Of a stretch of DNA of 6,307 bases, positions 1 through 5,313 are shown in pieces. Where the stretch lies: contig JAIOSI010000139.1 in assembly GCA_021107695.1 (NCBI GenBank), forward strand, positions 1 through 6,307, in the 5' to 3' direction. A program made the position numbers and the translations under genes. This stretch comes from a bacterium. GTDB lineage: Bacteria > RBG-13-66-14. A model generated the notes under the pieces. It was not told the origin of the DNA. It worked only from the letters and a program-made list of their open reading frames with translations, and searched no databases. How positions within the stretch are numbered: the stretch's first letter is position 1; each line of letters begins with the position of its first letter.

Positions 1-213
1 CGTCGCCCCCACGTTCGTGGTTGTGCCATGAACCCGGTCGATCACCCCCACGGCGGTGGTGAGGGCAAATCCAGTGGTGGACGCAATCCGGTCTCTCCCT
101 GGGGACAGCCCGCCAAGGGTAAGCGTACCCGCCGGGGCAAGAATCGCTATCTGATTCTCGGTCGTCGTCGGGGTAAGCAGGCTGGCGAGCGCGTCAAGGG
201 ACACAACAACTAG
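1..213 (+). CDS. rplB: 50S ribosomal protein L2, C-terminal 70 residues (5' end outside window)
   Basis: L2 is a primary 23S rRNA-binding protein that supports subunit association and the peptidyl transferase region. Only the last 70 codons are present, and the frame is open from base 1. The L2 signature [16 protein letters not shown] is visible at about residues 7-22 of the fragment. This is the conserved loop containing the histidine implicated in peptidyl transferase activity. It is followed by the usual SPWGQPAKG segment and a very basic tail ([19 protein letters not shown]). The frame ends at TAG 211-213. rpsS follows after 63 nt in the same frame, separated only by TAG codons (211 and 232). 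Identification is secure; the missing N-terminal part lies upstream of the window. Confidence 0.97.
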   Translation, partial: RRPHVRGCAMNPVDHPHGGGEGKSSGGRNPVSPWGQPAKGKRTRRGKNRYLILGRRRGKQAGERVKGHNN

Positions 214-276
214 ACGCTAAAACTAAGAAACTAGCATCAGGCATTTTTGTACCACATGTTTTTAGTGGAGGACACC

Positions 277-561
277 GTGGCACGATCAGTTAAAAAGGGG
301 CCGTATATTGACCCCAAACTCCAGAAGAAGATTGACCAGCTCAACGACAGCGGCGAACGCAAAGTAATCCGCACCTGGTCCCGTCGGTCAACCATCTCTC
401 CGGACTTCCTGCGCCACACCATCGCTGTTCACAACGGACGCAAGCACATCCCGGTGTACATCCCCGAAGAGATGGTCGGTCACAAGCTCGGCGAGTTCGC
501 TTCACCGCGACTCTTCCGCAGCCACAGCCGCAAAGGTTCCAGCTCAATCACCCTGAAGTAA
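277..561 (+). CDS. rpsS: 30S ribosomal protein S19
   Basis: S19 is a small-subunit head protein that works with S13 near the A-site finger and binds 16S rRNA. The 94-residue product matches the family length (about 92-95). It starts [11 protein letters not shown], carries TWSRRSTI at 33-40, and has the S19 signature [19 protein letters not shown] from about residue 62. The start chosen is GTG 277, with GGAGG at 267-271 and a 5-nt spacer. The open frame extends upstream to a TTG at 247, but those 10 extra residues are not family-like and the Shine-Dalgarno would lie inside them. A small dyad, CCAC 252-255 with GTGG 265-268, overlaps the Shine-Dalgarno and could weaken initiation (inference). 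Stop is TAA, followed by GGGGC. Confidence 0.97.
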   Translation: MARSVKKGPYIDPKLQKKIDQLNDSGERKVIRTWSRRSTISPDFLRHTIAVHNGRKHIPVYIPEEMVGHKLGEFASPRLFRSHSRKGSSSITLK

Positions 562-733
562 GGGGCGAGCTGGGGGGGGGGCTGACCGAGAGTCAGCTGG
601 TCAGTATCACCAGACATCCGACAGGGCGTTTTTAACCCTGACAAAGTGGGCGGGTTCGGGGGCTAAGGCTCGCAAACAAAAGCCGCCGCGATGAATAACT
701 AACGAGGTGTCAAATGCCTCGGAGGAAAAGCAC
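562..733 (+). other. Long rpsS-rplV spacer with a G10 tract and nested hairpins
   Basis: This 172-nt gap lies between two genes that are normally nearly contiguous. I see no credible gene in it. It contains a run of ten G at 572-581. A perfect 6-bp hairpin GCTGAC 581-586 / GTCAGC 592-597 has loop CGAGA. An alternative pairing is CTGACC 582-587 / GGTCAG 599-604. Further hairpins are CTGGT 597-601 / ACCAG 609-613 and CAGGG 622-626 / CCCTG 636-640. An outer 6-bp pair GCGAGC 565-570 / GCTCGC 668-673 would enclose them all. No T-tract follows a stem, so it does not look like an intrinsic terminator. The rplV Shine-Dalgarno GGAGGA sits at 721-726. A regulatory or processing role is inference only. 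Confidence 0.5.
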
Positions 734-1081
734 ATGAAAGCCAGTGTAAAATACGTTCGCGTTTCGCCTTACAAGCTCCGTCGAGTTGCCGACGTGATTC
801 GCGGGCGCAATGTAAACGAGGCGATTGCCCTGATGAAGCACATGAACAACGCTCAGGCACCAATCCTGCAGAAGGTCGTCGAGTCCGCTCTGGCAAACGC
901 CGCGAGCAACGACCTCGACGGGGTTCTCGATCTCGATACCCTCATCGTTGGTGAGGTTCAGATCAACCAGGGCAGCACCCTCAAGCGGATTCGCTATAAA
1001 GCAAAAGGTATGTTTGGTCGCATCCGTAAAATGACCAGTAAGATTCAGGTTAGACTTGCCGAGACAAACGCTGCCGGATAG
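734..1081 (+). CDS. rplV: 50S ribosomal protein L22
   Basis: L22 binds all domains of 23S rRNA early in assembly. Its long beta-hairpin lines the nascent peptide exit tunnel, where macrolide-resistance changes occur in other bacteria. The 115-residue product has the N-terminal motif YVRVSPYKLRRVADVIRGR (about 7-25), the central helix ending ALANAASN, and the C-terminal hook with GSTLKRIRYKAKG and RIRKMTSKIQVRL. I chose ATG 734, which is preceded by GGAGGA 721-726 with 7-nt spacing. A GTG at 707 in the same frame would add nine unlike residues, and its extension contains the Shine-Dalgarno. The usual His of the TSHI-like segment is Lys here. Stop is TAG 1079-1081, backed by an in-frame TAA two codons later. 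rpsC follows after 36 nt. Confidence 0.96.
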   Translation: MKASVKYVRVSPYKLRRVADVIRGRNVNEAIALMKHMNNAQAPILQKVVESALANAASNDLDGVLDLDTLIVGEVQINQGSTLKRIRYKAKGMFGRIRKMTSKIQVRLAETNAAG

Positions 1082-1117
1082 TCTTAATCCGGCTCGTTAT
1101 GGAGAGGAAATAGCTCA

Positions 1118-1903
1118 ATGGGACAGAAAACTCACCCCACCGGCTTTAGGCTGGGCTATCTCAAACCCTGGGATTCCCGCTGGTTCGCTCGTGGAAAAGA
1201 GTACCGCAAGCAGCTGCACGAAGACCTGGCGCTGCGCAAAGAATTGAAAAAACGGTTCTTCCAGGCGAGCGTCGCCTCGATTGAGTTCGAGCGGATGCCC
1301 AACCTGCTAACCATCATCATCCGTTCCGGTCGTCCCGGAATCATCATCGGCCATAAAGGCACCGAGGTCAACCAGCTTCGCGACGAAATCTCCAAACGCG
1401 TCGGCAAGCCGGTTAAGATCCTCATCGATGAGGTCAGGAACCCCGATACCAATGCCCAGCTGATCGCCGAGAATGTGGCGAACCAGCTTGAGCGGCGGAT
1501 GGGTTTCCGGCGGGCGATGAAGAAGGTTCTGGAGAATGCCGAGCGTCGCGGCGCCCTGGGAGTCAAGATCATCTGCTCCGGTCGCCTGGGCGGTGCCGAC
1601 ATGAGCCGTACCGAACGGTACATCTTCGGTCGGGTTCCCCTCCATACGATCCGTGCAGACATCGACTACGCTCTGGCAGAGGCTAACACAGCGGCTGGTA
1701 AGGTCGGAGTTAAGGTCTGGGTCTTCAACGGCGAGAAAATCCCCGATGGTACTCCTCTCACCGGTGCTCCGGTGAACGAAGCCAAGTCCGGTGGACGTGG
1801 TGGCGGAGGAGGACGACGCGGTGGTGGTCGTGGCGGCGATAAGCGAGGCGGACGTGGTTCCTCGAATCGTGGTGGCGGCTCTAATCGTGGCGGAGGGAGA
1901 TAA
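1118..1903 (+). CDS. rpsC: 30S ribosomal protein S3 with a Gly/Arg-rich C-terminal tail
   Basis: S3 lies on the solvent side of the 30S head at the mRNA entry channel and contributes to mRNA helicase activity. The 261-residue product begins [14 protein letters not shown] type-2 KH domain follows with [14 protein letters not shown] (71-84; GHKG loop at 78-81), then the C-terminal domain with [28 protein letters not shown] and [10 protein letters not shown]. Residues 224-261 form a low-complexity tail of 21 Gly and 9 Arg among 38 residues with one Asp. This RGG-like tail is longer than in many bacteria and probably contacts RNA (inference). Start ATG 1118 has GGAGAGG at 1101-1107. The last codons carry the Shine-Dalgarno for rplP, which starts 2 nt after this stop, so the two are probably translationally coupled. 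Confidence 0.97.
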   Translation: MGQKTHPTGFRLGYLKPWDSRWFARGKEYRKQLHEDLALRKELKKRFFQASVASIEFERMPNLLTIIIRSGRPGIIIGHKGTEVNQLRDEISKRVGKPVKILIDEVRNPDTNAQLIAENVANQLERRMGFRRAMKKVLENAERRGALGVKIICSGRLGGADMSRTERYIFGRVPLHTIRADIDYALAEANTAAGKVGVKVWVFNGEKIPDGTPLTGAPVNEAKSGGRGGGGGRRGGGRGGDKRGGRGSSNRGGGSNRGGGR

Positions 1904-1905
1904 TC

Positions 1906-2310
1906 ATGTTGATGCCAAAACGCAGTAAATGGCGCAAGCATCAGCGGCGTCGGATGAAGGGCAAAGCCTCTCGAGGCTCGACAGTCGCCTTCGGTTCCTA
2001 CGGCTTGCAGGCCCTCGCTCCAAAATGGATTACCGGACGACAGATCGAAGCGGCTCGAATCGCCATCACCCGCCATGTAAAGCGCGGCGGCAAGGTCTGG
2101 ATTCGAATCTTCCCAACCAAGACCTATACCAAGAAGCCCCAGGAAGTCCGCATGGGTAAGGGTAAAGGCGCGCCGGAAGGCTGGATCGCCGTAGTGAAGC
2201 CCGGCACCATCATGTTCGAGCTTGATGGCGTTGACCTCGCAACCGCAAAAGAAGCGATGCGCCTGGCAAACCACAAGCTACCCATCAAAACCCGCTTCGT
2301 CGAGAGATAA
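1906..2310 (+). CDS. rplP: 50S ribosomal protein L16
   Basis: L16 organises the A-site and P-site tRNA-binding region of the large subunit near the peptidyl transferase centre and 5S rRNA. The 134-residue product is the normal length. It starts [19 protein letters not shown], has [20 protein letters not shown] at about 43-62, and the L16 signature [11 protein letters not shown] (78-88) followed by [15 protein letters not shown]. The start is ATG 1906. A second ATG two codons in matches the common MLMPKR family start, so the first is preferred. The Shine-Dalgarno GGAGGGAG at 1892-1899 lies inside the end of rpsC. rpmC follows after 12 nt. Confidence 0.97.
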   Translation: MLMPKRSKWRKHQRRRMKGKASRGSTVAFGSYGLQALAPKWITGRQIEAARIAITRHVKRGGKVWIRIFPTKTYTKKPQEVRMGKGKGAPEGWIAVVKPGTIMFELDGVDLATAKEAMRLANHKLPIKTRFVER

Positions 2311-2322
2311 AAGGAGACCACG

Positions 2323-2523
2323 GTGAAGGCAAAAGAAGTTAGAGAAATGACCTCAACCGAGTTGGTCAGCCAGCATCGCGAGCTTTCCGAAGAGTTGATG
2401 AATCTTCGCTTCCAGCTCTCGATGAAAGAGCTAAACAACCCCGCCCGCATCAAGCAGGTTCGCAAGGACATCGCGCGGATCAACACCATCATGCACGAAC
2501 GCGAGCTGGGCATTAACGGCTAA
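2323..2523 (+). CDS. rpmC: 50S ribosomal protein L29
   Basis: L29 is a small two-helix protein beside the exit tunnel next to L23, forming part of the docking site for trigger factor and SRP. The 66-residue product is the family length. It shows the N-terminal [13 protein letters not shown] and the helical hairpin signature [20 protein letters not shown], then [16 protein letters not shown] start at 2323 is supported by AAGGAG at 2311-2316 with 6-nt spacing, immediately after the rplP stop. This is the last gene of the rplV-rpmC block; a 148-nt spacer separates it from rpsQ, whereas these two are usually adjacent. Confidence 0.96.
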   Translation: MKAKEVREMTSTELVSQHRELSEELMNLRFQLSMKELNNPARIKQVRKDIARINTIMHERELGING

Positions 2524-2671
2524 CCAGACGAATCGGGCTTTTCGCCAGTTTGGGATGGGGGCTGTAGAAACAGACCTCCACCGTAACAACGGCTTAGATT
2601 AAGTTGTTTCCGGTCAGCCAACAAAAGCAAGCCGGACGCACGCAAGATAAACAGAGAAAGCGCGGAACCAG
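2524..2671 (+). other. Long rpmC-rpsQ spacer with two adjacent hairpins
   Basis: This 148-nt gap contains no credible gene. Two neighbouring stems are visible. The first is CTGT 2562-2565 / ACAG 2570-2573 with loop AGAA, extended through one mismatch by GGGG 2557-2560 / CCTC 2575-2578. The second is a long interrupted stem at 2581-2613 with CCG/CGG ends, perfect AACAAC 2585-2590 / GTTGTT 2603-2608, and inner TTA 2594-2596 / TAA 2600-2602. GGCTT 2536-2540 and AAGCC 2629-2633 could close both into a three-way junction. The region upstream of rpsQ lacks a strong Shine-Dalgarno; only GGAA at 2664-2667 is near. No T-tract follows the stems, so terminator function is not supported. Confidence 0.45.
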
Positions 2672-2932
2672 ATGCCTAGTAACAACCGCAAACAGCGTAC
2701 CGGGCTGGCAGCCAAAGACGCTCACCAGAAGACCGTAGTTGTGGTCGTCGAGCGTCGGCAGGCTCACCCCCTTTACAAAAAGACCGTTTCACGCTCCAGC
2801 CGTTTTATGGCACACGACGAAGAAAACACCTGCAAGGCTGGCGATACCGTCTTGATCGAAGAGACCCGCCCGCTCTCCAAAAACAAACGCTGGCGTGTTA
2901 TCCGCGTTGTTGAGCGCGCCCGCCACCGCTAG
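2672..2932 (+). CDS. rpsQ: 30S ribosomal protein S17
   Basis: S17 is a primary-binding OB-fold protein that bridges helices in the 5' domain of 16S rRNA. The 86-residue product has the expected size and motifs: QKTVVVVVER (19-28), HPLYKK (32-37), AHDEEN (47-52), and GDTVLIEETRPLSKNKRW (57-74). The family's usual SDKMDKTVVV is replaced by AAKDAHQKTVVV. ATG 2672 is the only reasonable start: an in-frame TAA lies at 2648-2650 and no alternative start codon falls between. Its ribosome-binding site is weak (GGAA 2664-2667). Stop is TAG 2930-2932. The frame beyond it stays open for 27 codons to TAA 3014, but that extension is not S17-like. Confidence 0.96.
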   Translation: MPSNNRKQRTGLAAKDAHQKTVVVVVERRQAHPLYKKTVSRSSRFMAHDEENTCKAGDTVLIEETRPLSKNKRWRVIRVVERARHR

Positions 2933-3094
2933 GGGCTAAGGGGCTGGTTGGGGGAGCTGGTACTTCAGCAAATGGGGAGTTCCGGACCCCTCGTAAAAAA
3001 GCCCCCCAGTAGATAACGTTCAGCGCGGAGTCTTTAGCTTGCCAGTGGCAAACGATTATGCCCGAAGTAACAACTTCGGTAAAAGAGAGTAGCG
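2933..3094 (+). other. Long rpsQ-rplN spacer: G-rich half and a hairpin pair abutting the rplN start
   Basis: This 162-nt gap has no credible gene. Its first half is G-rich, with two GGGGCT copies at 2932-2937 and 2940-2945 and a G5 run at 2950-2954. GGGGCT 2940-2945 can pair with AGCCCC 3000-3005, enclosing GCTG 2956-2959 / CAGC 2966-2969 and GGGG 2974-2977 / CCCC 2987-2990. Its second half holds TTGCC 3039-3043 / GGCAA 3047-3051 and a perfect CCGAAG 3062-3067 / CTTCGG 3074-3079. A possible closing pair TCTTT 3031-3035 / AAAGA 3082-3086 would bury part of the purine-rich rplN ribosome-binding region. A six-A run at 2995-3000 follows a stem but there is no T-run on the + strand, so it is not an intrinsic terminator. 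Confidence 0.45.
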
Positions 3095-3463
3095 ATGATT
3101 CAACAGGAAACCATTCTAAAGATCACCGATAACTCAGGGGCGCGTAAAGCTCTCTGTATCAAGGTGCTGGGCGGCTCCCGCCGTCGTTACGCCTCCGTCG
3201 GTGATACCATTGTTGTTACCATCAAAGAGGCGATCCCGACCTCCGATGTCAAAAAGGGATCCGTCGTTCGGGCAGTGGTGGTGCGAACCCGCAAGGAGCT
3301 TCGCCGTGCCGATGGCTCTTACATTCGCTTTGATGACAACGCCGCGGTGATTATCAACGATGCTGGCGAGCCGGTAGCGACCCGGGTCTTTGGTCCCGTC
3401 GCCCGTGAGCTGCGCCAGAAGAACTTCAACCGCATCGTTTCCATGGCTCCGGAGGTACTCTAA
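3095..3463 (+). CDS. rplN: 50S ribosomal protein L14
   Basis: L14 is a highly conserved intersubunit-bridge protein (bridges to 16S helix 14) and the binding site of the silencing factor RsfS. The 122-residue product is the exact common length. It starts [20 protein letters not shown], continues with [20 protein letters not shown] and [14 protein letters not shown], then has [16 protein letters not shown], and ends [28 protein letters not shown] (99-122). Start ATG 3095 has only a purine run (AAAAGAGAG, 3081-3088) as ribosome-binding site. The stop TAA overlaps the rplX start by one base (TAATG), indicating translational coupling. The rplX Shine-Dalgarno GGAGG 3451-3455 is inside the last codons. 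Confidence 0.98.
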   Translation: MIQQETILKITDNSGARKALCIKVLGGSRRRYASVGDTIVVTIKEAIPTSDVKKGSVVRAVVVRTRKELRRADGSYIRFDDNAAVIINDAGEPVATRVFGPVARELRQKNFNRIVSMAPEVL

Positions 3464-3783
3464 TGTCCCGGAAAACCAGACTGCGCAAGGGCGATACCGT
3501 TGAGGTAATCTCCGGTGCCGAAAAAGGCAAACGCGGCGAGATTCTCAAGATCAATCTTGAGACCGAGCGCGCCATCGTCCAGGCTGTAAACTTTATCAAG
3601 AAGCACCAGCGTCAGACCCGCCAGGATGTTCAGGGCGGAATCATCGAGCTGGAAGCACCGCTACGCTTCGACAACCTGATGCTGGTCTGCCCCAAGTGTT
3701 CCAAGGCAACCCGCATCGGCGTCAACCGCAATGGCAAAGACCGCAAGCGTACCTGCAAGAGGTGCGGAGCAGAGTTTACCTAA
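3463..3783 (+). CDS. rplX: 50S ribosomal protein L24, with C-terminal CXXC pairs
   Basis: L24 is an assembly initiator that binds the 5' domain of 23S rRNA and lies near the exit tunnel mouth. The 106-residue product has an N-terminal KOW motif (KGDTVEVISGAEKGKRGEI, about 9-27), NFIKKHQR in the middle, and the family segment GGIIELEAPLRFDNLMLVC. Cysteines at 76, 79, 98 and 101 form CPKC and CKRC pairs, a zinc-ribbon-like arrangement known in many bacterial L24 proteins but absent from others such as E. coli. ATG 3463 overlaps the rplN stop and has GGAGG 3451-3455 at 7 nt. After the TAA comes the longest spacer but one of the window. Confidence 0.97.
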   Translation: MSRKTRLRKGDTVEVISGAEKGKRGEILKINLETERAIVQAVNFIKKHQRQTRQDVQGGIIELEAPLRFDNLMLVCPKCSKATRIGVNRNGKDRKRTCKRCGAEFT

Positions 3784-4014
3784 ACGCTTTTGTAACAACC
3801 GAGAGCCGACGGCGAACCGCCTGTCGAGTTCATTAGGAGAGACTTCAGCATAAGTACCATCACGGAGTACGCACGGCTTTGGTTAGAATCGTTGATAGTT
3901 TTATAACCACTGGTATCTGTTGTGATTACAGTTGTTATAACGGTCTAACGGCAGCCTCTCTGATGGACGATAAAGTCTGATTTATCGAGTTATGCTGAGC
4001 CTCAAGGAGAACAA
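3784..4014 (+). other. 231-nt rplX-rplE spacer, structured and AT-rich in its middle
   Basis: I see no credible gene. After the rplX stop there is a strong hairpin: CGACGGCG 3807-3814 pairs with CGCC 3818-3821 and GTCG 3823-3826, loop AAC, one bulged T; no T-tract follows. The middle is AT-rich and forms nested dyads: GTTAGA 3882-3887 / TCTAAC 3944-3949, TTATAAC 3901-3907 / GTTATAA 3934-3940, and CTGT 3917-3920 / ACAG 3928-3931. A perfect 7-bp hairpin CGATAAA 3968-3974 / TTTATCG 3981-3987 precedes the rplE Shine-Dalgarno AAGGAG (4004-4009). A Shine-Dalgarno-like AGGAGA at 3835-3840 is not followed by a normal start codon. This is where an internal transcript start, processing site or feedback site would best fit (inference). 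Confidence 0.5.
3879..3907 (+). promoter_or_regulatory. Possible sigma70-type promoter upstream of rplE
   Basis: TTGGTT at 3879-3884 and TATAAC at 3902-3907 are separated by 17 nt. The -10 matches the consensus at 5 of 6 positions and the -35 at only TTG. It sits in the most AT-rich stretch of the window, about 110 nt before the rplE start. It overlaps the nested dyads, which may equally explain the base composition. Weak evidence; transcription start mapping would decide. Confidence 0.25.
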
Positions 4015-4581
4015 GTGGCACCAAGACTAAAAACCGAATACGAAGAGCGGGTAAAGACTGCTTTGATGAAGAAGCTGGGGCATAGAAACCCCATGCAGGT
4101 TCCGAAGCTGGTCAAGATCGTCCTCAACCGGGGAATTGGCAGCACGAAAGATAACCCCAAGGTTATCGACAGTGCGATGGACGACCTCACCGCCATCAGC
4201 GGTCAGAAGCCGGTACTGACGAAGGCAAGACGCTCAATCGCTCAGTTCAAACTGCGTGAGGATCAGACCATCGGTTGCAAGGTTACCCTGCGTCGTGAAC
4301 GGATGTACGAGTTCTACGATCGCCTGGTGAACTTCGCCCTGCCGCAGCTTCGCGACTTCCAGGGAATCAGCGATAAAGGTTTCGACGGTCGCGGGAACTT
4401 CAGCATCGGTCTGCGCGACCAGACGATCTTCCCGGAGATTACCTACGATAAGGTCGCCAGTATTGCCGGAATAACCATTACCATCTGCACCAACGCCCGT
4501 AACAACGAAGAGGCCAAAGCGTTGCTCGCCGAGCTGGGAATGCCCTTTGAGCGTCGTAAAGAGGAGGCCAAAGTTGGCTAA
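4015..4581 (+). CDS. rplE: 50S ribosomal protein L5
   Basis: L5 binds 5S rRNA with L18 in the central protuberance and contacts P-site tRNA and S13. The 188-residue product fits the family (about 178-190). Motifs: [11 protein letters not shown] (33-43, where the family usually has NMGVG), [20 protein letters not shown] (62-81), [50 protein letters not shown], and a C-terminal [17 protein letters not shown]. Start is GTG 4015 with AAGGAG 4004-4009 at 5 nt; the Shine-Dalgarno is good and the N-terminus ([11 protein letters not shown]) is L5-like. The last 8 nt overlap rpsN, whose Shine-Dalgarno GAGGAGG (4561-4567) lies inside this gene. Confidence 0.97.
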   Translation: MAPRLKTEYEERVKTALMKKLGHRNPMQVPKLVKIVLNRGIGSTKDNPKVIDSAMDDLTAISGQKPVLTKARRSIAQFKLREDQTIGCKVTLRRERMYEFYDRLVNFALPQLRDFQGISDKGFDGRGNFSIGLRDQTIFPEITYDKVASIAGITITICTNARNNEEAKALLAELGMPFERRKEEAKVG

Positions 4582-4759
4582 GACCTGCTTAAAAGTAAAA
4601 GCTAAAAGAGAGCCGAAATACAAGGTTCGTAAATACACGCGCTGCCCGCTCTGTGGGCGACCCCGTGCCTACTACCGCCGCTTCGACATGTGCCGCATCT
4701 GCTTCCGCGAGCTTGCCCGCGCTGGCAAGATCCCCGGCGTTACCAAGGCAAGCTGGTAG
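4574..4759 (+). CDS. rpsN: 30S ribosomal protein S14, zinc-binding (type Z) form
   Basis: S14 sits in the 30S head next to S3 and S19 and is needed for late head assembly. The 61-residue product is exactly the short type Z length. It reads [20 protein letters not shown], then [28 protein letters not shown], and ends with the canonical KASW. The zinc ligands are Cys24, Cys27, Cys40 and Cys43 (CX2C-X12-CX2C). Start is TTG 4574, preceded by GAGGAGG 4561-4567 with 6-nt spacing and overlapping the end of rplE by 8 nt. The longer frame from 4547 adds residues not found in the family. Stop is TAG 4757-4759, after which the frame stays open for 54 codons to TGA 4922, overlapping the rpsH start. Confidence 0.96.
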   Translation: MAKTCLKVKAKREPKYKVRKYTRCPLCGRPRAYYRRFDMCRICFRELARAGKIPGVTKASW

Positions 4760-4917
4760 AGTAAACCGACTCCTCTGCCTTTTGATTTACAGAGCTGGAG
4801 GATGATAGCTAAAAGATTGCGTCTGTGCTGCGACTCAGCACACGGGTGGAGAGACCACCCGAAAAACTACGCTCATCGGCAGCCGCCGAACGAGCCAACG
4901 GTTTTGAGGTTTATGCT
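4760..4917 (+). other. 158-nt rpsN-rpsH spacer with orphan Shine-Dalgarno and tandem hairpins
   Basis: No recognisable gene. Two reading frames happen to be open across it: the rpsN frame after its TAG, and the rpsH frame from GTG 4825. Neither translation resembles a known ribosomal protein extension. A Shine-Dalgarno-like GGAGG at 4797-4801 is followed immediately by ATG 4802, too close for normal initiation. That ATG opens a 40-codon frame ending at TGA 4922-4924, which overlaps the ATG at 4924 in rpsH. The tandem hairpins are described separately. The rpsH ribosome-binding site GAGG is at 4906-4909. Confidence 0.45.
4815..4877 (+). promoter_or_regulatory. Candidate structured RNA element (tandem hairpins, possible three-way junction) upstream of rpsH
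   Basis: Two perfect 7-bp hairpins abut with no gap: TGTGCTG 4824-4830 / CAGCACA 4836-4842 (loop CGACT) and CGGGTGG 4843-4849 / CCACCCG 4855-4861 (loop AGAGA). GCGT 4819-4822 with ACGC 4869-4872, extended by GAT 4815-4817 / ATC 4875-4877, could close them into a three-way junction with an A-rich linker (4862-4866). S8 is the known feedback repressor of the spc operon in E. coli, but I cannot match this to the E. coli S8 site. Hairpins are certain as sequence; function is inference. No T-tract follows, so it is not a terminator. Confidence 0.5.
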
Positions 4918-5313
4918 ATGGTGATGACCGATCCTATCGCCGATCTACTAACCAGAATCCGCAACGCCACGCGGATGGGACACAAAAAACTGGTTATCGG
5001 ACACTCGAAGTTTAAAGAAGCCTTCGTTAAGCTCCTCGTCGATGAGGGCTACCTGGCTGAATACGCTGTCGAGAAAAACCAACACAAAGACCTTGTCATC
5101 GGTCTCAAGTACACCGCCGACGGCAAAGCGGTCATCCAGGGAATCCAGCGGGTCTCTAAACCGGGACTGCGCATCTACTCCCGCCGCGACAAGATCCCCT
5201 ACATCATGAGTGGACTTGGCATCGCCGTTGTCTCCACCTCCAAGGGTCTCCTCACCGACAACGACGCCCGCAGGAGCGGTCTCGGCGGCGAGCTGATCTG
5301 CCGCGTCTGGTAA
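4918..5313 (+). CDS. rpsH: 30S ribosomal protein S8
   Basis: S8 binds the central domain of 16S rRNA early in assembly and in E. coli represses translation of the spc operon. The product is 131 residues from ATG 4918 (129 from ATG 4924), the family size. It begins MVMTDPIADLLTRIRNA, includes KFKEAFVKLLVDEGYL, a central RVSKPGLRIYSRRDKIP, and the S8 signature GLGIAVVSTSKGLLTDNDAR, ending GGELICRVW (123-131). ATG 4918 is preferred because GAGG 4906-4909 is about 8 nt upstream; ATG 4924 matches the commonest family start MTDPIADLL. A longer frame from GTG 4825 is open, but its 31 extra residues are not S8-like and run across the hairpins. Confidence 0.96.
   Translation: MVMTDPIADLLTRIRNATRMGHKKLVIGHSKFKEAFVKLLVDEGYLAEYAVEKNQHKDLVIGLKYTADGKAVIQGIQRVSKPGLRIYSRRDKIPYIMSGLGIAVVSTSKGLLTDNDARRSGLGGELICRVW

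Noticed and set aside
247..276. N-terminal extension of rpsS from TTG 247
   Set aside because: Adds residues not found in S19 and includes the Shine-Dalgarno of GTG 277.
1156..1662. 168-aa open frame on the minus strand opposite rpsC
   Set aside because: Shadow of rpsC; the + strand translation is unmistakably S3 and the antisense product shows no family motif.
1666..2274. 202-aa minus-strand open frame, Pro/Arg-rich
   Set aside because: Lies opposite the Gly/Arg tail of rpsC and rplP; the proline runs are just the complement of glycine codons.
2974..3007. Possible intrinsic terminator near the A6 and C-run after rpsQ
   Set aside because: On the + strand the stem is followed by A, not T; on the minus strand the T-run comes before the stem rather than after it.
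4825..4917. N-terminal extension of rpsH from GTG 4825
   Set aside because: The added residues are not S8-like and cross two perfect hairpins; the start at 4918 has its own GAGG.
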